Source: Brachybacterium halotolerans
GTDB taxonomy: Bacteria; Actinomycetota; Actinomycetes; Actinomycetales; Dermabacteraceae
DNA length: 64,000 bases
Assembly (NCBI RefSeq): GCF_016623465.1
Contig: NZ_JAEDAJ010000001.1
Location: forward strand, 320,985-384,984
Direction: 5' to 3'
Shown: positions 1-7,500 of the stretch, in pieces
How positions within the stretch are numbered: the stretch's first letter is position 1
Layout of the letters: the number at the start of each line of letters is the position of its first letter
The notes under the pieces: model-generated
Told to the model about the DNA's origin: nothing
Seen by the model: only the letters and a program-made list of their open reading frames with translations
Databases searched by the model: none
Translations under genes and position numbers: made by a program

Positions 1-92
1 CCCGGGGGGCCCCCCCCCCCCGGGGGGGGGGGGGGGGGGGGGGGCCCCCCCCCGGGGGGGGGGGGGGTGGGGGGGGCGGGGCGCGGGGGGGG
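1..92. other. Homopolymeric C/G run, probable assembly-end artifact
   Basis: The first ~92 bases are nearly pure runs of C and G, with only a single T. Real coding sequence becomes recognisable at about position 93 on the minus strand. Such runs are typical of low-quality read ends at a contig boundary. Nothing biological can be supported here. Confidence 0.85.
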
Positions 93-312
93 CCCCCGCC
101 ACGATCGCATGGCCGATCTCGTGCAGGGCCACGGAGACGACGAGGGAGACGCCGACGGCGAGGGAGAGCACGAGCACGCCGGCCGAGGTCATGCCGGGGA
201 TGATGCGGAAGCCCGGGGCGACGAGCAGGGTGATCACCGCGACCATCACCAGGGTCGCGCCGGAGATCCGGATCGGCGGCAGTCCGGGCAGGCGCAGGCT
301 GGGCGCGGGCAT
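93..312 (-). CDS. M50-family (site-2 protease-like) zinc metalloprotease, 5' part only
   Basis: Reading from ATG at 312, which is preceded by a GGAGGATCG ribosome site, the protein has one or two hydrophobic segments and then HEIGHA at residues 64-69. That is the HExxH zinc and catalytic motif inside a membrane helix, as in M50 intramembrane proteases (site-2 protease/SpoIVFB). The reading frame dissolves into the C/G artifact at about residue 73, so the remaining domain, including the second metal ligand region, is missing. Family proteins cleave membrane-bound regulators or act in envelope quality control; the substrate here is unknown. It is divergent from the PAC2 gene. Confidence 0.7.
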
Positions 313-431
313 CGATCCTCCGGCGTGGTCGCATTCGGGCGGCGGACGGGCCGCGCGGGCGACCGGCATCCGGGTGGCGTCGCAGGTGACGGCCACGTCA
401 CCGCACCCTACGCGGGCGACCTGGAGGGTCC

Positions 432-437
432 TAGACT
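432..437 (+). promoter_or_regulatory. -10 box of a leaderless PAC2-gene promoter
   Basis: TAGACT lies exactly 6 nt before the ATG at 444, so the transcript would start at or within a base or two of the start codon. No clear -35 box is seen. Confidence 0.55.
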
Positions 438-443
438 GCGGGG

Positions 444-1250
444 ATGACCCGCATCGCGATCTGTGCCTTCAGCGGCTGGAACGACGCCGGCGAAGCGGCG
501 ACCGGGGCCATCGAGCACCTGCTGTCGGCCTGGCCCTCCCGCACCATCGCCCGGATCCCGGCCGAGGAGTACGTCGACTTCCAGGTGCACCGCCCCGAGC
601 TGCGGCTGGACGCCGACGGCCGCAAGGTCATCGACTGGCCGGACACCCGGATCGAGTTGGTGACCCCTCCCCGCGGACCCGAGCTGCTGCTCGTCCACGG
701 CGCCGAGCCGTCCATGCGCTGGGGAGCGTTCTGCCGCCAGGTGCTCGACCGCCTGCTGGGGGCCGACGCCACCCGGCTGATCTCCCTGGGCGCCCTCCTG
801 GCCGACGCCCCGCACACGCGGCCGCTGCCGGTGAGCGACCAGATCGAGCCGGGCACCGCCGAGCAGGCCGACGCCGAGTCCTACGAGGGCCCGATCGGCA
901 TCCCCACCGTGCTCGCGCGCGCGGCCGTGAGCCTGGGCGTGCGGACCTCGAGCATCTGGGTGCAGGTCCCCCACTACGTCTCGCAGAACGCCTCGCCCAA
1001 GGCCGTGCTCGCCCTGGTGCGGGCGCTCCAGGACCATGTGAGCGCACCCGTACCGATGCAGGAGCTCGAGGAGGACGCCGAGGCCTGGGAGCGCGGGGTC
1101 GAGGAGCTCTCGCGCAACGACCCGGACATCTCCGAGTACGTCGCGCGGCTCGAGGAGGCGCAGGACGCCGAGGACCTCCCGGAGGCCTCGGGCGACGCGA
1201 TCGCCAAGGAGTTCAAGCGCTTCCTTCGTCGCCGCGAGGGCGAGGACTGA
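444..1250 (+). CDS. PAC2 family protein
   Basis: This 268-aa protein begins MTRIAICAFSGWNDAGEAA, matching the start of actinobacterial PAC2-family proteins (related to eukaryotic proteasome assembly chaperone 2). The family is found in actinobacteria that have a Pup/proteasome system, but its bacterial role is not established. The protein is soluble, with an acidic C-terminal third and a short basic/acidic tail. The ATG at 444 follows a TAGACT -10 box by 6 nt and has no good ribosome site, suggesting a leaderless mRNA. Its 3' end converges with mshC, 13 bp away. Confidence 0.88.
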   Translation: MTRIAICAFSGWNDAGEAATGAIEHLLSAWPSRTIARIPAEEYVDFQVHRPELRLDADGRKVIDWPDTRIELVTPPRGPELLLVHGAEPSMRWGAFCRQVLDRLLGADATRLISLGALLADAPHTRPLPVSDQIEPGTAEQADAESYEGPIGIPTVLARAAVSLGVRTSSIWVQVPHYVSQNASPKAVLALVRALQDHVSAPVPMQELEEDAEAWERGVEELSRNDPDISEYVARLEEAQDAEDLPEASGDAIAKEFKRFLRRREGED

Positions 1251-1263
1251 GGGCTCCGGGAGA

Positions 1264-2592
1264 TCAGTCCAGGACGATCCCGAACAGCGCGTCGAGCGCC
1301 GCGGGGACGTCGGACGGCTGCTCGGGTGCTGGTCCGCCCTGGTCCGCGGAGTGCGCCGGGGCGGCCTCGGCGTCCTCGGCCGGCGCGGTGAGGCGGGATG
1401 CGAGCGCGCGGTCCGCGGCCCAGTCGTCGAGCACCGAGAGCGCGGTCGGGGTGTCGAGGTCCTCGCGCAGCGCGCGGCGCAGCGCGGCGACGATCTCCGC
1501 ACCGGTCGATCCGGCGGACCCGGCCCGGTCGGCGTCGCGGGTCGCGGCGGCGCGATAGGCGGCCAGGCGCTCCTCGGCCGCGGCCAGCTCGGCGTCGGTC
1601 CACTCCCAGTCGGAGCGGTAGTGGTGGGCCATGAGGACCAGGCGGATCGCCATCGGGTCCGTGCCCGCCTCGACGAGCTTGGAGACGAAGACGAGGTTGC
1701 CCAGCGACTTGCTCATCTTCTCGCCCTCGTAGGCGACCATCCCGGTGTGCGGGTAGACGCTCGCGAAGGGGCGGCCGAGCGCCGTGGCGTGGGCCGCGCA
1801 CATGTCGTGGTGGGGGAAGACGAGATCGCGTCCGCCGGTCTGCACGTCGAAGGGCAGGCCCAGGGCGTCGCGGGAGATGCACACGCACTCCACGTGCCAG
1901 CCGGGCCGGCCGCGGCCCAGCTCGCCGGCGTCCCAGGCGGGCTCGCCCTCGCGCTCGGCGCGCCACAGCAGCGGGTCAAAGACGCCGCGCTTGCCGGGAC
2001 GCTCGGGGTCTCCCCCGCGGTCGGCGAAGACCTCGAGCATCTGCTCCTCGCTCCAGCCGCTGACGGCGCCGAGGGAGCCGTCCATCGCCAGGTCGAGGTA
2101 CCAGTCCTCGCCCTCGGCGTCGGGAGTGGGGACCTGGTAGGCGCGGCCGGCGCGCCGGATCTCGTCGACGAGGTCGATGATCCCGTCCATCGACTCGCTC
2201 ACCGAGCGGTAGGTCTGCGGGGCGAGGATGCGCAGGTGCGCCATGTCCTCGCGGAAGAGGTCGGTCTCGCGCTGGGCGAGGTCGCGCCAGTCGATGCCGT
2301 CGCGGTCGGCGCGTTCGAGCAGCGGGTCGTCGACGTCGGTGACGTTCTGGGCGAGCTCGACCTCGAGGCCCTGGTCGAGGAAGGCGCGCCGCATGAGGTC
2401 GGCCGCGTGGTAGGTGGCGGCATGGCCCAGGTGGGTCGCGTCGTACGGGGTGATGCCGCAGACGTACAGCCGCGCGCGACCCGGCGTCAGCACGGGCACG
2501 GGCCCGACGCGACCAGTGCGGGAGTCGTGCAGCCGCGGCGGGAGCCCGGAGGCGGGAAGCGGGCTGATCAGGGGCGAGTTCCAGGAGCGCAC
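1264..2592 (-). CDS. mshC: Cysteine:GlcN-Ins ligase (mycothiol synthesis)
   Basis: MshC makes Cys-GlcN-Ins by ATP-dependent ligation of cysteine to the amino sugar GlcN-inositol, the third committed step of mycothiol synthesis in the cytosol. It resembles class I cysteinyl-tRNA synthetase. YVCGITPYDATHLGHA carries the zinc-binding Cys and the HIGH-like signature near residue 50, and KMSKSLGN is the KMSKS loop. At 442 aa it is somewhat longer than the usual ~410-420, mostly by the N-terminus. The PAC2-mshC neighbourhood is common in actinobacteria. CysS is the alternative, but the ITPYDATH signature is MshC-specific. Confidence 0.93.
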   Translation of the reverse strand: MRSWNSPLISPLPASGLPPRLHDSRTGRVGPVPVLTPGRARLYVCGITPYDATHLGHAATYHAADLMRRAFLDQGLEVELAQNVTDVDDPLLERADRDGIDWRDLAQRETDLFREDMAHLRILAPQTYRSVSESMDGIIDLVDEIRRAGRAYQVPTPDAEGEDWYLDLAMDGSLGAVSGWSEEQMLEVFADRGGDPERPGKRGVFDPLLWRAEREGEPAWDAGELGRGRPGWHVECVCISRDALGLPFDVQTGGRDLVFPHHDMCAAHATALGRPFASVYPHTGMVAYEGEKMSKSLGNLVFVSKLVEAGTDPMAIRLVLMAHHYRSDWEWTDAELAAAEERLAAYRAAATRDADRAGSAGSTGAEIVAALRRALREDLDTPTALSVLDDWAADRALASRLTAPAEDAEAAPAHSADQGGPAPEQPSDVPAALDALFGIVLD

Positions 2593-2695
2593 CCGACGAT
2601 CATACGGACCTGGTCCCCCGGCCCGGCGGGGCGGGAGGGATGGACCACACGGCGCGTCGGGGGCGCGGACGACGGCCGACGGGAGCCGCGGTGAG

Positions 2696-3574
2696 TCACG
2701 CGGTCGATCCCGCGAGCGGGTCGAGCACGCCCGTGGTCAGCAGCACCAGCAGCAGCACGCCAGCGGCGATGCGGTAGGCCACGAACGGCAGGTAGGAGCG
2801 GTTCTCGATGAGCTTCATGAACCAGACGATGACCGCGTAGCCGATGCCGAAGGCGACCACGGTGGCGATGATGATCGCGAGCAGCGAGGGCTGTCCCGCG
2901 GCGGCCGCTGCGGCGCGGCCGTCGGCGCTCAGCAGCGGCGGCACCTCCTTCGCGGCCTTGTAGAGGCCCGAGGCGAAGACCGCGGGCACCGCGAGCAGGA
3001 AGGCGTAGCGCGCGGAGGCCTTGCGGGTGTAGCCCATGGCGAGGCCCGCGGTGATGGTGCCGCCCGATCGGGAGACGCCGGGGATCAGCGCGAGCGCCTG
3101 GGCGAGGCCGAAGAGGATGCCGTCCCGCCAGCTGAGCTCGGTGAGCTGCTTGCGCTGGGGGCCGACGCGGTCCGCGGCGGCGAGGAGCACGCCGAACAGG
3201 ATGAGCATCGCGGCGGTGATGTACAGGTTCCGCAGGCCGCTGTCGATCTGCTCCTCGAAGGCCAGGCCGAGCACGCCGATCGGGATCGAGCCGATGATCA
3301 CCAGCCAGCCCATGCGCACGTCGGGGTCCGACTGCGGGAGCCGGCCGACCAGGGCGCGGAACCAGCGGCCGATGATCCGCGTGATGTCCTTCCAGAAGTA
3401 CAGCAGGACGGCGGTCTCGGTGCCGAGCTGCACGATCGCGGTGAAGGCGGCACCGGGATCCTGGCCGGGCATGAGCAGCTCGCCGACCACGCGCAGGTGC
3501 GCGCTCGAGGAGACGGGCAGGAACTCGGTGAGCCCCTGGACGATGCCGAGGATGATCGCATCGAGGATGGACAC
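2696..3574 (-). CDS. uppP: Undecaprenyl-diphosphatase (BacA/UppP)
   Basis: This integral membrane phosphatase recycles undecaprenyl diphosphate to the monophosphate carrier for peptidoglycan synthesis and gives bacitracin tolerance. It shows the [11 protein letters not shown] and [11 protein letters not shown] motifs of the family and about eight hydrophobic helices. The GTG at 3574 was chosen because AGGAG sits 5 nt upstream and the family begins V/M-S-I-L-D-A. An ATG at 3628 is in frame but would add 18 residues of untypical sequence. The protein is 292 aa from the GTG, close to family length. Confidence 0.93.
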   Translation of the reverse strand: MSILDAIILGIVQGLTEFLPVSSSAHLRVVGELLMPGQDPGAAFTAIVQLGTETAVLLYFWKDITRIIGRWFRALVGRLPQSDPDVRMGWLVIIGSIPIGVLGLAFEEQIDSGLRNLYITAAMLILFGVLLAAADRVGPQRKQLTELSWRDGILFGLAQALALIPGVSRSGGTITAGLAMGYTRKASARYAFLLAVPAVFASGLYKAAKEVPPLLSADGRAAAAAAGQPSLLAIIIATVVAFGIGYAVIVWFMKLIENRSYLPFVAYRIAAGVLLLVLLTTGVLDPLAGSTA

Positions 3575-3633
3575 GCGTTCTCCTGCAGTGCTCGGGGACG
3601 GAGGCCGGGCGCTCAGCGCCCCGCACACAGTAC

Positions 3634-3662
3634 GCGGCGCCCGCCTCTGGGGCGGGCGCCGC
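3634..3662 (-). terminator. Hairpin after the acidic-protein gene
   Basis: A perfect 12-bp GC-rich stem (GCGGCGCCCGCC and its complement) with a 5-nt loop lies between the 3723-4076 gene and uppP. There is no long U tract, as often in high-GC actinobacteria. Confidence 0.55.
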
Positions 3663-3722
3663 GCGCCGTGGGTGGCGAAGGAGTAGGGAACGTCTCCCCG
3701 TCAGCCGGTGGGGGACGTGCTC

Positions 3723-4076
3723 TCAGCGCTCCAGATCCTGGGCGCCGTCGAACTCGCCCTCGCCGTCGGGACCCTCCTCGCCGTCCTCGTCGTCCTCGAA
3801 GCCGTCGTCGTCCAGATCGTCGTCATCGAGGTCGTCGTAGTCGTCGTCGTCCTCGTAGTCGTCGTCCTCGTCGTCCCCGTCGAAGACGATGAGCGGCGTC
3901 GCCACGTCGTAGGCGTCGAACAGGGCATCGTCGTACGCGTCGAAGGCCGTGGTCAGGCCCTCCGTTGCCGCCTCGAGGGCGGGGTCGTCGTCGCCGCGCG
4001 AGGAGGCGGCGGCCTCGTAGTGTCGTTCCAGAGCGGCGATGAGTGCGGCCAGGGCCGAACGCGGGTCCGTGTTCAT
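3723..4076 (-). CDS. Small protein with long Asp/Glu-rich C-terminal tail
   Basis: This 117-aa protein starts MNTDPRSALAALIAALERH and is followed by about 50 residues that are mostly Asp and Glu. The N-terminal half is predicted helical (Ala/Leu-rich) and contains no recognised domain. An ATG at 4175 is in frame, but the 4076 start avoids an Arg-rich, non-conserved extension. Homologues in related genomes are usually annotated hypothetical. The acidic tail could mimic nucleic acid or bind basic proteins or metals (inference). Function is unknown. Confidence 0.7.
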   Translation of the reverse strand: MNTDPRSALAALIAALERHYEAAASSRGDDDPALEAATEGLTTAFDAYDDALFDAYDVATPLIVFDGDDEDDDYEDDDDYDDLDDDDLDDDGFEDDEDGEEGPDGEGEFDGAQDLER

Positions 4077-4203
4077 GGTTGGACGGTACCCCGTCGCCGG
4101 GCAGAATGGACAGTCCCTCGTCGACACCGGACGGCGCTCGGACGCGACCTCGCGCCCCGTCGCTCGGCGCCGCACCGATCCGCATCCCGTGAGGAGAGTG
4201 CTC

Positions 4204-4497
4204 GTGCCCCGTCCGCAGGGTCCCCCGCCGTTCCGCCGCCTGCCCGCGCCCCCGCCGCGCGGCGCCCGCGATCTTCCCGTCGAGAAGGGCCGCTCCCCCG
4301 AGGACTACGAGTTCCAGGTGCTCGCCGTCCCGCGCGGGACCTCGATCCGGAGCGTGCGCACGGCGCTCGCGGCCGAGTCGGAGTACGGGCGCTGGGACCT
4401 CGTGCGCACGCGCCATTACTACGGCGGCGAGAAGCGGGTGTGGATGCGACGCCGCATCATCCGCGTCTCCTCGACGCTCCCCGCCGCCGCGGGCTGA
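4204..4497 (+). CDS. DUF5703 family protein
   Basis: The 97-aa product has the conserved core YEFQVLAVPRGTSIRSVR, then EYGRWDL and RVWMRRRIIR, which I recognise as actinobacterial DUF5703. No function is known. Three in-frame GTG codons (4189, 4198, 4204) are possible. 4204 is chosen because GAGGAG lies 7 nt upstream of it. The gene is divergent from the acidic-tail protein gene. Confidence 0.75.
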   Translation: MPRPQGPPPFRRLPAPPPRGARDLPVEKGRSPEDYEFQVLAVPRGTSIRSVRTALAAESEYGRWDLVRTRHYYGGEKRVWMRRRIIRVSSTLPAAAG

Positions 4498-4588
4498 CGC
4501 CTCCTTCGGGAGGGGAGGGCGGGTCCTCCCCACGGGCGCTCCGTCCACAACGCGCCGGCGGGCCCGTGCCCGCGCACCGCGCATCTGC

Positions 4589-4594
4589 TGGAAT
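4589..4594 (+). promoter_or_regulatory. Possible -10 box of a leaderless promoter
   Basis: TGGAAT ends 6 nt before the GTG start at 4601. It is a weaker match to TAnnnT than the other examples in this window, but the spacing is identical. Confidence 0.3.
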
Positions 4595-4600
4595 GAGCGC

Positions 4601-5101
4601 GTGAGCCCCGTCCCCGAGATCCTCCTGGTCCCGCTGCTCGCGGTGTACCTCCCCCACGCCGTCGTGCTGAGCGCGATCGACGGCGCCCAGCACCGCCTGC
4701 CCAACCGCTGGGTCGCCTCGCTCACGCTCCTGCTCGCGCTCGTCCTGGGCGTGCTCGCGCTTCTCGAGCCGGCTCTGCGTCCCCTGCTCGGCGCGGCCGC
4801 GGTCCTCGCCCTCGTCGTGGCCGCGGCGGGGATCGGGGTCGCCCTTCTCGCACCGCAGCTGATCGGCATGGGCGACGCGAAGACCGCCCCGGCCGTCGTG
4901 CTCATGAGCACGGCGCTCGGACCCGACGTCCTCGTGGCGGGCGCGCTCGGCACCGCCCTGCTGGGCGGGATCATCGGGATCGCGGTGATGATCGCGACCG
5001 GTTCGGGCGGATCGCGCTTCGCCTTCGGCCCCGTGCTGCTCGCCGGCCCCTTCCTGGGACTGCTGGGCGCGCCGCTCGTGCGGTCCGCGCTCGGGGTGTG
5101 A
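4601..5101 (+). CDS. A24-family prepilin peptidase-like membrane protein
   Basis: This 166-aa, almost entirely hydrophobic protein carries the two aspartate motifs of type IV prepilin peptidases: D in AIDGAQHRLPNRW (residue ~29) and GMGDAK (residues ~90-95). Type IV prepilin peptidases cut the leader of prepilins at the inner face of the membrane; short single-domain forms (TadV/CpaA type) serve Flp/Tad pili and lack the N-methylating domain. No pilus genes are adjacent. Start is GTG 4601, possibly leaderless. The gene converges with trmL. Confidence 0.8.
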   Translation: MSPVPEILLVPLLAVYLPHAVVLSAIDGAQHRLPNRWVASLTLLLALVLGVLALLEPALRPLLGAAAVLALVVAAAGIGVALLAPQLIGMGDAKTAPAVVLMSTALGPDVLVAGALGTALLGGIIGIAVMIATGSGGSRFAFGPVLLAGPFLGLLGAPLVRSALGV

Positions 5102-5121
5102 GCCGCCTGCGACCGTGCGGA

Positions 5122-5586
5122 TCAGGTGCCGCCGGGATACCCCTGCTGACGCCACGCCTCGTAGACCGCGATGGACGCGGCGGCGGCGAGGTTGAGCGAG
5201 CGCCGGGCGGGGAGCATGGGGATGCGCACCTGACTGGTGATGCGCGGATGGGCCAGGACCTCCTCGGGCAGGCCCGTCGGCTCCGCACCGAACAGCAGCA
5301 CGTCCTCGTCCCGGTACTCGACGTCGGCGAAGGAATGCTCGGTATGGGAGGTGAAGGCGAAGACGCGCGACTCGGGGAGCGCGGCGAAAGCCTCCTCGAT
5401 GTCCGGGTGCACCGTCGTCGTGGCGAGATCGTGATAGTCGAGGCCGGCGCGACGCAGCTTGGAGTCCTCGAGGTCGAAGCCGAGGGGCTCGATGAGATGC
5501 AGAGGGGCGCCGGTGACCGCGGAGAGCCGGATCGCGCTGCCCGTGTTGCCCGCGATGCGCGGCTCGTGGAAGAAGACATGGACCAT
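5122..5586 (-). CDS. trmL: tRNA (cytidine/uridine-34 2'-O)-methyltransferase, TrmL-like
   Basis: SPOUT-class methyltransferase of 154 aa acting on the wobble base of tRNA-Leu in known TrmL proteins. Sequence shows IAGNTGSAIRL near the N-terminus, LLFGAEPTGLP in the SAM-binding knot and RSLNLAAAASIAVYEAW at the C-terminus, a slight variant of the usual SLNLS. Start ATG 5586 gives the canonical MVHVFFHEP beginning and has GGAAGG upstream. A longer in-frame ATG at 5658 adds non-conserved Arg/Gly sequence. Confidence 0.88.
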   Translation of the reverse strand: MVHVFFHEPRIAGNTGSAIRLSAVTGAPLHLIEPLGFDLEDSKLRRAGLDYHDLATTTVHPDIEEAFAALPESRVFAFTSHTEHSFADVEYRDEDVLLFGAEPTGLPEEVLAHPRITSQVRIPMLPARRSLNLAAAASIAVYEAWRQQGYPGGT

Positions 5587-5783
5587 GGGGAGGATCCTTC
5601 CACCCCTGCGCACCCGCCGCGGCCACGTGCCCGCCCCTCGTCCCGCACCGTGGCCCACTCATGGACTTCCCAGTAAAGGATGAGTAAAGTTCTGTCCTGG
5701 TGGCGATGCCCCGCATCCGCCGCAGCGGCCCGCACAGGGGCCGGCGGACAGCAGGCACACCGAGGACCCACATGGAGGTGGAC

Positions 5784-6332
5784 ATGTCCGCGATCGCGAC
5801 GACCCACGAGGGCTCGTTCCGACCCGTCGCCCCTGCCCCCGCTGAGCACGACGTGCTCGACGACGGCGATCTGCTGCCCGGGGATCCGGGCATCGAGGCC
5901 CCTGAGCTCGCCGCGGTGCGCGGGATCTCCGCCACGCAGCCTTCGCCGCCCACCCCCGCCATCGCAGGCGCGGACGGCGCCGCAGGGGTCGAAGCCGCCT
6001 CCGTGCACGTCGCCCGGCCCCGCCCCGCGCGGTCCGATGAGCTGCTGCGCCGCTGCGCGTCGCTCGCGGCACGTGCCCGCGTCGACGCGATCACGGATCT
6101 CGAGGCGACGAGCCTGCACGAGCTGCGCGAGGTGCTCGCCGAGATCCATGTCGCCGTGGCCTCCGGGGAGACGCCTCCGCGCGCTCCGCTCCCCTGCCTG
6201 GCCGCGGCGGCGCTCGAGGACCTCCGGCACCAGCTCGACCAGCAGTCCGAGGACCCGTCGGCCGCGCGGGCGCTCGGCGAGATCGACCGCGCGCTCGGCC
6301 TTCTCCATGGCATCGGCACGGCTGCCGAGTGA
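5784..6332 (+). CDS. Hypothetical soluble protein
   Basis: A 182-aa protein I do not recognise. The N-terminal ~85 residues are Ala/Pro/Asp-rich and probably disordered; the C-terminal half, with RSDELLRRCASLAARAR onward, looks like an alpha-helical bundle. Start 5784 is preceded by GGAGGT 4 nt away; ATG 5772 is an in-frame alternative. It sits alone between trmL and tRNA-Leu. Confidence 0.6.
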   Translation: MSAIATTHEGSFRPVAPAPAEHDVLDDGDLLPGDPGIEAPELAAVRGISATQPSPPTPAIAGADGAAGVEAASVHVARPRPARSDELLRRCASLAARARVDAITDLEATSLHELREVLAEIHVAVASGETPPRAPLPCLAAAALEDLRHQLDQQSEDPSAARALGEIDRALGLLHGIGTAAE

Positions 6333-6426
6333 CTCTGTTCACGAACCGGCCGAATGGGCGTATGCGGAGGTGGCACGGCCCTTTCCCCGTGCTAGAGTCT
6401 TCATGTCGCCGACACGGTGACCACCT

Positions 6427-6512
6427 GTCCGGGTGGCGGAATTGGTAGACGCGCTAGCTTGAGGTGCTAGTGGCCGTATTAGGTCGTGGGGGTTCAAGTC
6501 CCCCCTCGGACA
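6427..6512 (+). tRNA. tRNA-Leu (GAG)
   Basis: An 86-nt type II tRNA with a long variable arm. The acceptor stem pairs GTCCGGG with CTCGGAC and the anticodon stem is CTAGC/GCTAG around loop TTGAGGT, giving anticodon GAG (reads CUC/CUU). No CCA is encoded after the discriminator A. Confidence 0.95.
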
Positions 6513-6519
6513 CCCACCG

Positions 6520-6554
6520 AAGGCCCCTGATCTGCACTGCAGATCGGGGGCCTT
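6520..6554 (+). terminator. Terminator after tRNA-Leu
   Basis: An inverted repeat running AAGGCCCC...GGGGGCCTT, with an inner TGATCTGC/GCAGATC stem, is followed by TCT, 7 nt after the tRNA. Confidence 0.8.
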
Positions 6555-6624
6555 CTCCGCGCGCGGGGTCGGATCCTCGAGGGCCGTCGAGCGTCCGCGG
6601 CGACCTGCGTCGGATCCGGACTGC

Positions 6625-7500
6625 TCAGGACTGCGCGGGACCGACCTGCTGTGCGAGCGCGTTCCGCGCGGCCTCGCGCATCGCCTCCAGAGGCGCTCCG
6701 GGGATCCCCAGCATCGAGCGCAGCTGCATGTCCGCCTGGTGCACGAGCATCTCGAGCCCGCTGGCGACCTCTCCCCCGTGCTCGGCCACGACCGCGGCGA
6801 GCGGAGCCGGCCAGGGATCGTAGAGCGCGTCGAGGAACACCGGCGGCACCGAGTCGACGCCCTGCCTCCGCCAGTCCTCGGCGACGCGCCGGGCGCCGTC
6901 GATCGCGAGGGCGCTGATCGCCGCATCGGCTCCGAGCACCTCCCGGCTGCGGGAGAAGGGCACCTCACGGCTGTCCATGCCGAGGTCGCGGGCGAGGGCG
7001 CGCAGCGGCGCGAGCTTCTCGGGGCTGCGGGCCGTGAGCAGCACCTCGGAGGCGCCGAGGCGGGAGGCCGCCGCGAGCGCCGAGACCGCCGTCGCCCCGG
7101 ATCCCAGGACGCCCACCGAGCGGCAGGCGCTCAGGGAATGGTCGCCGAGGGCCGCGACGATCCCGTGGACGTCGTGGTTCTCCGCTCGCCACGCGCCGGC
7201 CGGGGTGCGCACGAGCGTGTTCGCGATCCCCAGCATCCGGGCCGTGGTGTCGCGCGAGGACGCGAGATCGTGCGCCTCGACCTTGCCGGGCATGGTCACG
7301 CTCAGCCCCTGCAGGCGCGCGCCCTCCTCGGTGCTCAGGAACGCCCGCAGCTGCCCGGAGGGGACCTCGAAGCGGCCGTACTGCGCGTCCTCGATGCCCA
7401 GCGCGCGGTAGGCGGCCGTGTGGAGCACCGGAGAGAGCGAGTGAGCGATCGGCGAGCCGATCACGGCGAAGCGTCGGGGCCCGTGCTCGGCCGCGCTCAT
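6625..7500 (-). CDS. aroE: Shikimate dehydrogenase
   Basis: Reduces 3-dehydroshikimate with NADPH in aromatic amino-acid synthesis. The 291-aa sequence starts near FAVIGSPIAHSLSPVLH, the substrate-binding SxS motif. It has LSVTMPGK (catalytic Lys), a GVLGSGATAVSALAA dinucleotide loop around residue 140, and the terminal GLEMLVHQ. It is last in the alaS-ruvX-mltG-aroE operon and its ATG overlaps the mltG stop (ATGA). In many relatives aroC/aroK/aroB follow; here a tRNA does. The GSGATA loop, with Thr rather than the usual Gly-Ala, is mildly unusual. Confidence 0.92.
   Translation of the reverse strand: MSAAEHGPRRFAVIGSPIAHSLSPVLHTAAYRALGIEDAQYGRFEVPSGQLRAFLSTEEGARLQGLSVTMPGKVEAHDLASSRDTTARMLGIANTLVRTPAGAWRAENHDVHGIVAALGDHSLSACRSVGVLGSGATAVSALAAASRLGASEVLLTARSPEKLAPLRALARDLGMDSREVPFSRSREVLGADAAISALAIDGARRVAEDWRRQGVDSVPPVFLDALYDPWPAPLAAVVAEHGGEVASGLEMLVHQADMQLRSMLGIPGAPLEAMREAARNALAQQVGPAQS

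Noticed and set aside
2414..3892. 492-residue plus-strand frame
   Set aside because: Antisense to uppP and the acidic-tail gene; His/Asp/Arg-rich shadow without domain signs.
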